Below, in pieces: positions 5,329 through 8,514 of a stretch of DNA of 8,514 nt (position 1 is the stretch's first letter; every line of letters starts with the position of its first letter). The notes below the pieces were generated by a model that was given only the letters and a program-made list of their open reading frames with translations, did no database searches and had not been told where the DNA came from. The DNA lies in NCBI GenBank assembly GCA_029051915.1, contig JAIDKM010000039.1, positions 1 through 8,514 on the forward strand. Reading direction: 5' to 3'. The stretch is from Alistipes sp. Its GTDB lineage: Bacteria; Bacteroidota; Bacteroidia; Bacteroidales; Rikenellaceae. The translations under genes were made by a program, and so were the position numbers.

Positions 5329-5525
5329 CTTACAGTTCCTTCGGGCCTCCGCAACAACACGTCGGGAGATTTGTGGGGCGTCGGCACGAACGGCTACGCC
5401 TGGTCTTCCTCGCCCACGTCCGGCAGCACCAACGCCGGCTATCTTGACTTCAACTCGACGAACGTGAACCCGCTGAACAATAACAACCGCGCTTACGGTT
5501 TCCCCGTGCGCTGCGTCCAGCATCT
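5314..5525 (+). repeat. DGR template-like repeat R11 (RT-proximal)
   Basis: 212 bp, next to the reverse transcriptase, where the single template of an ordinary DGR would lie. Encoded end: PSGLRNNTSGDLWGVG, TN-G-YA-W, SSSPTSGSTNAGYLDF, NSTNVNPLNNNNRAYGFPVRCVQHL. It has the most complete Asn run (AAC AAT AAC AAC before Arg) and Asn-Asn after G-L-R, as expected of a template with AAY codons. The usual GAL is GDL. The 5' spacer is 35 nt from CAGCGA to CGC, so the frame breaks at the edge box. No further leader follows it. Confidence 0.82.
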
Positions 5526-5541
5526 GCGGGAGCCGCTTTTT
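5526..5541 (+). terminator. Weak terminator-like hairpin after R11
   Basis: GCGG-gag-CCGC (5526-5536) is followed directly by five T, and a second T5 tract lies a few bases on. The stem is only four pairs. It could attenuate transcription into the RT gene or mark a processing point at the end of the last template. Several other repeats have comparable CAGC...GCTG plus T-run tails, so the position may be functional even though each copy is weak. Confidence 0.3.
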
Positions 5542-5613
5542 CCTTTTTACCGACTGCGAACGAAACCGGAGTCGGGCCTGTAAACCGAATTGAAAACATC
5601 TAAAAAACAATCT

Positions 5614-6825
5614 ATGAACGAAAAACTGCTGACCGACCTCTTCAATGCCTATTATGATGCTCGGCAAAATAAACGCAACACGCTCAGTCAACTACGTTTC
5701 GAGATGAACCTCGAAGACAACCTGATGGAGCTCTACCATGAAATCGATGAACGCCGCTACCATGTGGGCCGCAGCATCTGTTTCATGACGAATATCCCGG
5801 TCAAACGGGAGATCTTCGCCGCCGATTTCCGTGATCGGGTGGTACACCACCTGCTATGCAACTATGTGAGTCCGCTTTTCGAACGGACGTTCATCACCGA
5901 CAGCTACTCCTGCCGCAAAGGCATGGGTACGCATTTCGGCATCGGCCGCCTGGAACATCACATCCGGTCGTGCTCGAACAACTACCAATGGAAGAGCTAC
6001 CTGCTCAAGCTGGATATTCAAGGCTATTTTATGAATATCAACCGGGAACTGCTGTTCAATATCATTATGCAGAAACTGAACCGGTTTGCACCGCGCCATG
6101 CGTATGATGGAAAGACCTGGGGAGAGATTCTGGACTACGATCTGATCGGCTATCTTGCCCGGGAGATCGTTTTCAACGATCCTACCGAGAACTGCGAAGT
6201 CCGCGGCAACCAGAAGCAATGGATCGGCCTGCCGCCCTCCAAGAGTCTGTTCCATACGCCGGACGGATGCGGGCTGCCCATCGGAAACCTTACCTCGCAA
6301 CTATTCAGCAATGTATACCTGTCGAAGCTGGACGATTTCATCAAGCGGACGCTGCGTGTGAAACATTATGGACGTTATGTTGACGACTTCTACATTGTCG
6401 GCACCGACCGGGCCCGGCTGATGCAACTGGTGCCCATTATCCGGGATTTTCTGAAAGAAGAACTGGGCCTGCAGCTGCACCCCGACAAGATCTATCTACA
6501 AGAAGTAACGAAAGGAGTCAATTTCCTGGGAGCCAATATCAAACCCTATCGCCGCTATCTGGTCAACAAGACCAAGCGCCGCATCAACCGCCAGATGAGC
6601 AGTGCCGCCTATCGTCCGCAAGAACTGATGGTCGCCACGATCAACTCCTATCTTGGCTACATGCGGCACCTGTGCTGTCAGAACTACATCCGCCGGCTGG
6701 TCGAACGCAATCCGTGGCTGCTTGAGAAAGGGCGTTTCACCCAATACTACCGGAAGTTCATTCCCTACAAGAAACCGGCCGACGCGACTACGACCTCGCC
6801 CGATGATCTGACGTGGCCTCTGTAG
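5614..6825 (+). CDS. DGR reverse transcriptase
   Basis: RNA-dependent DNA polymerase that copies template RNA into adenine-mutagenised cDNA with Avd. From the ATG at 5614 it is 403 residues; an in-frame TTG at 5590 would add eight residues (MKTSKKQS) but is a less likely start. Visible RT motifs: catalytic Asp134 in KLDIQGYF (132-139), PIGNLTSQ (222-229), which is the I/VGxxxSQ signature of the DGR clade instead of the QGxxxSP of retroviral and group II intron enzymes, and YVDD (255-258) with both metal-binding Asp. LHPDK (288-292) and GVNFLG (301-306) fit RT motifs 6 and 7, followed by a basic thumb-like region and a short Pro/Thr tail. There is no maturase, HNH or integrase domain. The region before the start, CTAAAAAACAATCT, is A-rich and resembles the opening box of the template leaders. 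Same strand as avd and the array; converges on the aminotransferase gene three bases downstream. Confidence 0.96.
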   Translation: MNEKLLTDLFNAYYDARQNKRNTLSQLRFEMNLEDNLMELYHEIDERRYHVGRSICFMTNIPVKREIFAADFRDRVVHHLLCNYVSPLFERTFITDSYSCRKGMGTHFGIGRLEHHIRSCSNNYQWKSYLLKLDIQGYFMNINRELLFNIIMQKLNRFAPRHAYDGKTWGEILDYDLIGYLAREIVFNDPTENCEVRGNQKQWIGLPPSKSLFHTPDGCGLPIGNLTSQLFSNVYLSKLDDFIKRTLRVKHYGRYVDDFYIVGTDRARLMQLVPIIRDFLKEELGLQLHPDKIYLQEVTKGVNFLGANIKPYRRYLVNKTKRRINRQMSSAAYRPQELMVATINSYLGYMRHLCCQNYIRRLVERNPWLLEKGRFTQYYRKFIPYKKPADATTTSPDDLTWPL

Positions 6826-6828
6826 CGG

Positions 6829-8025
6829 TCAGCTTCGTGCGTTATAGGCCTCGAGTGCTTTGCGCAGAATCAACAGCGCACGCTCGAGGTCTTCTTTTTT
6901 GAGGACGTAGGCGATGCGGACTTCGTTGCGCCCGTACGAAGGATCGGAATAGAACCCCGACGCCGGAGCCAGCATGACGGTTTCGTTCTCGTAGCTGAAC
7001 TCCTCCAGACACCAGGCGCAGAATTTGTCGCTGTCGTCGACCGGCAGGCGTGCCACGGTATAGAAAGCTCCCATCGGAATGGGCGAGTAAACGCCCGGAA
7101 TACGGTTCAACCCGTCGATCAGGCATTTGCGCCGCTCGATATACTCCTCGTAGATCTCTGTGCTGTAAGAACGGGGTGCGTCGATCGACGCCTCGGCGAC
7201 GAGCTGTCCCAGCAACGGAGGCGACAAGCGGGCCTGACAAAATTTCATCACGGCGTTGCGCAACGTTTTGTTCTTGGTGATGAGCGCGCCGATGCGGATG
7301 CCGCATTCGGAGTAACGTTTCGAGACCGAATCGATCAACACGACGTTCTGCTCGATGCCTTCGAGGTGGCAGGCCGAGACATAGGGCGACCCCGTGTAGA
7401 TGAACTCGCGGTAAACCTCGTCCGAAAAGAGGAACAAGTCGTATTTTTTCACCAGATCGCGGATGCGGTTCATTTCGCGCCGCGAGTAGAGGTAACCTGT
7501 GGGATTGTTGGGGTTGCAGATCAGAATGCCGCGAGTCCGGGGATTGATGAGTTTCTCGAACTCCGCGACGTCGGGCAGGGCGAATCCCTGCTCGATCGAC
7601 GAGACGACGGGTCGGATCGTTGCCCCGGCCGAGATGGCGAATGCCATGTAATTGGCGTAGGCGGGCTCGGGAACGATGATCTCGTCGCCGGGATTCAGAC
7701 ACGACATGAATGCGAACAACACGGCCTCCGAACCGCCGGTGGTGATGATGATATCGTCGGGCGAGAGCTTGATCTGGTATTGTTCGTAATAACCGGCCAG
7801 TTTCTCGCGCAGCGAACGATACCCGTCGCTCGGGCTGTATTCGAGGATCGTGCGGTCGATTTTCTTCATGGCATCGAGTCCCACCTGCGGTGTCGGCAGG
7901 TCGGGCTGTCCGATGTTCAGGTGGTAGATCTTGACTCCCCGGGCGCGGGCCGCTTCGGCCAGCGGTACGAGTTTGCGTATCGGAGACGCCGGCATCAACT
8001 CGGCGCGTTGCGAAATTTCGGGCAT
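6829..8025 (-). CDS. PLP-dependent class I/II aminotransferase (aspartate aminotransferase-like)
   Basis: 398 residues, a normal full length for fold-type I aminotransferases. It moves an amino group between an amino acid and a 2-oxo acid through pyridoxal phosphate, in the cytoplasm. Seen in the sequence: NIGQPD at 37-42, YSPSDGYRSLREKLA (63-77, substrate/PLP entry loop), NPNNPTG (171-177), SDEVY with Asp202 that holds the PLP ring nitrogen, the Schiff-base lysine Lys236 in DSVSKRYS, and Arg370 in NEVRIAY that binds substrate carboxylate. All key residues are present, so it should be active. The substrate cannot be read from sequence: aspartate, aromatic or another amino acid remain possible. 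The ATG at 8025 lies 27 bp after the stop of the HU gene on the same strand, so the two probably share a transcript. It is unrelated to the DGR and is simply the chromosomal neighbour. Confidence 0.93.
   Translation of the reverse strand: MPEISQRAELMPASPIRKLVPLAEAARARGVKIYHLNIGQPDLPTPQVGLDAMKKIDRTILEYSPSDGYRSLREKLAGYYEQYQIKLSPDDIIITTGGSEAVLFAFMSCLNPGDEIIVPEPAYANYMAFAISAGATIRPVVSSIEQGFALPDVAEFEKLINPRTRGILICNPNNPTGYLYSRREMNRIRDLVKKYDLFLFSDEVYREFIYTGSPYVSACHLEGIEQNVVLIDSVSKRYSECGIRIGALITKNKTLRNAVMKFCQARLSPPLLGQLVAEASIDAPRSYSTEIYEEYIERRKCLIDGLNRIPGVYSPIPMGAFYTVARLPVDDSDKFCAWCLEEFSYENETVMLAPASGFYSDPSYGRNEVRIAYVLKKEDLERALLILRKALEAYNARS
6849..6900 (+). terminator. Candidate rho-independent terminator for the avd-array-RT transcript
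   Basis: CCTCGAGTG (6849-6857) pairs with CGCTCGAGG (6881-6889), and inside it TGCGC (6861-6865) pairs with GCGCA (6876-6880), around a ten-base loop. The stem is followed on the + strand by TCTTCTTTTTT (6890-6900). It begins 23 bp after the RT stop but lies within the 3' coding end of the convergent aminotransferase, so its bases also encode protein. The shape is good; coincidence with the Lys-Lys codons remains possible. Confidence 0.5.
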
Positions 8026-8052
8026 GGGGCGGATGTTTTGTTCGGGCGGCGG

Positions 8053-8313
8053 TTACTCGATGTCGACCGTCGGGCGGAATTTGATGACTTTGCGGGGCGG
8101 AATCTTTACGGCGGCTCCTGTACGGGGATTGCGTCCCACGCGTTCGCTCTTATGCTGGACGCTGAACGTACCCAAGCCGGTCAGCGTCAGCCGCTCTCCT
8201 TCGCGAAGCGTCTGTACGGTGGCCCGGATCATGGCATCGACGGCTTTGCGGGCTTCGACTTTGGTCATGTTCGTGTCGAGCGCGATAGCTTCGACGAACT
8301 GCGATTTATTCAT
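8053..8313 (-). CDS. HU/IHF-family DNA-binding protein
   Basis: 86 residues from the ATG at 8313, the usual size for HU/IHF subunits. A longer frame to 8361 is open, but the 16 extra residues do not fit the family and reach into the promoter, so the MNKSQFVEAIA start is chosen. HU proteins are dimeric nucleoid proteins that bend DNA. Seen: N-terminal helices (3-38), LTLTGLGTFSV (42-52, the beta turn before the arms), RVGRNPRTGAAVKIPPRK (58-75), where the Asn-Pro that intercalates in DNA is Asn62-Pro63, and VIKFRP (76-81) near the end. First gene of a likely two-gene unit with the aminotransferase. Confidence 0.94.
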   Translation of the reverse strand: MNKSQFVEAIALDTNMTKVEARKAVDAMIRATVQTLREGERLTLTGLGTFSVQHKSERVGRNPRTGAAVKIPPRKVIKFRPTVDIE

Positions 8314-8358
8314 AAGGATCGTATCGTAAATGAAGAGATTCCGGCACCTAACGATCAG

Positions 8359-8388
8359 CAAAGTTAGAGATTTTTCGTAAAAGTCAAA
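8359..8388 (-). promoter_or_regulatory. Bacteroidetes-type promoter of the HU-aminotransferase unit
   Basis: Read on the minus strand, TTTG (8385-8388) is followed after 18 bp by TAACTTTG (8359-8366), an exact TAnnTTTG -7 element. The spacer is one or two bases shorter than the usual 19-21. It would start transcription near 8353, about 40 nt before the HU ATG at 8313. Confidence 0.7.
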
Positions 8389-8447
8389 AAATTATTGCGG
8401 CGGATCGGTTTGCGGGCGGGCGTCGGAAGAAATATGGGCCGCAAAGA

Positions 8448-8479
8448 TTTGGCAGAATGGAAAATCCGTGTTACTTTTG
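8448..8479 (+). promoter_or_regulatory. Bacteroidetes-type promoter of tRNA-Ser
   Basis: TTTG (8448-8451), 20-bp spacer, TACTTTTG (8472-8479): both elements and the spacing match the Bacteroidetes sigma-ABfr consensus. The tRNA begins six bases after the -7 element, so transcription would start at or just before the mature 5' end. Confidence 0.78.
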
Positions 8480-8484
8480 CTTCC

Positions 8485-8514
8485 GGAAAGATGGCAGAGT
8501 GGTCGATTGCGGCG
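8485..8514 (+). tRNA. tRNA-Ser, 5' part (cut by window end)
   Basis: GGAAAGA (acceptor strand), TG, then the D arm GCAGAGTGGTCGATTGC, followed by GGCG. This opening is typical of bacterial serine tRNAs, including the wide D loop with GG. The anticodon lies beyond the window, so the isoacceptor cannot be named. tRNA-Leu has similar D arms, which is the only serious alternative. Confidence 0.82.

Noticed and set aside
911..5525. Integron-like cassette array with folding attC-type sites
   Set aside because: The bulged inverted boxes and ordered cassettes are reminiscent of attC, but there is no integron integrase, no GTTRRRY core, no complete cassette genes, and the cassettes are homologous to one another.
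911..5525. CRISPR array
   Set aside because: Repeats are over 200 bp, share homologous coding content, and have no short unique spacers or cas genes.
981..5691. Minus-strand frames over each repeat (all with the peptide MLDAAH near the start)
   Set aside because: They are the antisense of the invariant CAGCATCTG/RCVQHL end. The apparent conservation comes entirely from the plus-strand repeat.
5614..6825. Group II intron or retron reverse transcriptase
   Set aside because: The PIGNLTSQ motif, lack of maturase or endonuclease domain, and neighbouring avd and template repeats all point to a DGR; no intron domain V or msr/msd was seen.
8314..8361. N-terminal extension of the HU protein by 16 residues
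   Set aside because: It overlaps the -7 element of the promoter (8359-8366) and lies upstream of or around the expected transcription start; HU proteins begin at MNK-type starts.
7366..8367. Plus-strand 333-codon frame opposite the aminotransferase and HU genes
   Set aside because: Shadow of two well-supported minus-strand genes with complete catalytic and DNA-binding motifs.

Overview
The window looks like chromosomal DNA from a GC-rich member of the Bacteroidales, with Alistipes/Rikenellaceae as the most plausible home (inference). Two promoters fit the Bacteroidetes TTTG / TAnnTTTG pattern, the protein-coding genes lack Shine-Dalgarno sites, and the coding repeats resemble the C-lectin-like (FISUMP-type) variable ends of target proteins of Bacteroidetes diversity-generating retroelements (DGRs).

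Layout. Positions 1-522: the 3' part of an unrecognised, low-complexity reading frame that overlaps the next gene. Positions 509-907: avd, the DGR accessory protein. Positions 911-5525: a gene-free array of about 4.6 kb containing eleven template-like repeats of 210-222 bp (R1-R11). Each encodes, without a start codon, the last ~60-70 residues of a C-lectin-like variable domain and ends in the same 19-nt block. Ten of the eleven are preceded by a conserved non-coding leader of about 160-250 nt. Positions 5614-6825: the DGR reverse transcriptase. Then, on the opposite strand, a class I aminotransferase (6829-8025) and an HU/IHF-type DNA-binding protein (8053-8313). A tRNA-Ser begins at 8485 and runs off the window.

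The central observation is that the space between avd and the reverse transcriptase, where a DGR normally holds one template repeat (TR), here holds a tandem array of eleven, each apparently with its own structured leader. In the leaders I can pair by eye (i) a hairpin (H1) whose stem sequence changes from copy to copy with compensating changes, (ii) two invariant boxes (AGCAATC-c-GCTGG and CCAGCGATTGCT) that are complementary, so that the second box, at the TR edge, would close a long stem (P1) over the leader, and (iii) another hairpin (H2) of variable sequence between twin ATTCATYCCAG boxes. The repeats differ mainly in the codons expected to face ligand, often with first and second bases changed and the third C kept, as in adenine-mutagenised AAC codons.

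The most economical model (inference) is a multi-template DGR: one Avd/RT pair serving many template RNAs, with target genes elsewhere in the genome, since none is complete here. The alternative is a silent archive of variable-region copies used for gene conversion. The two models make different predictions about how expressed genes differ from the array. The aminotransferase, HU gene and tRNA are ordinary flanking chromosome.
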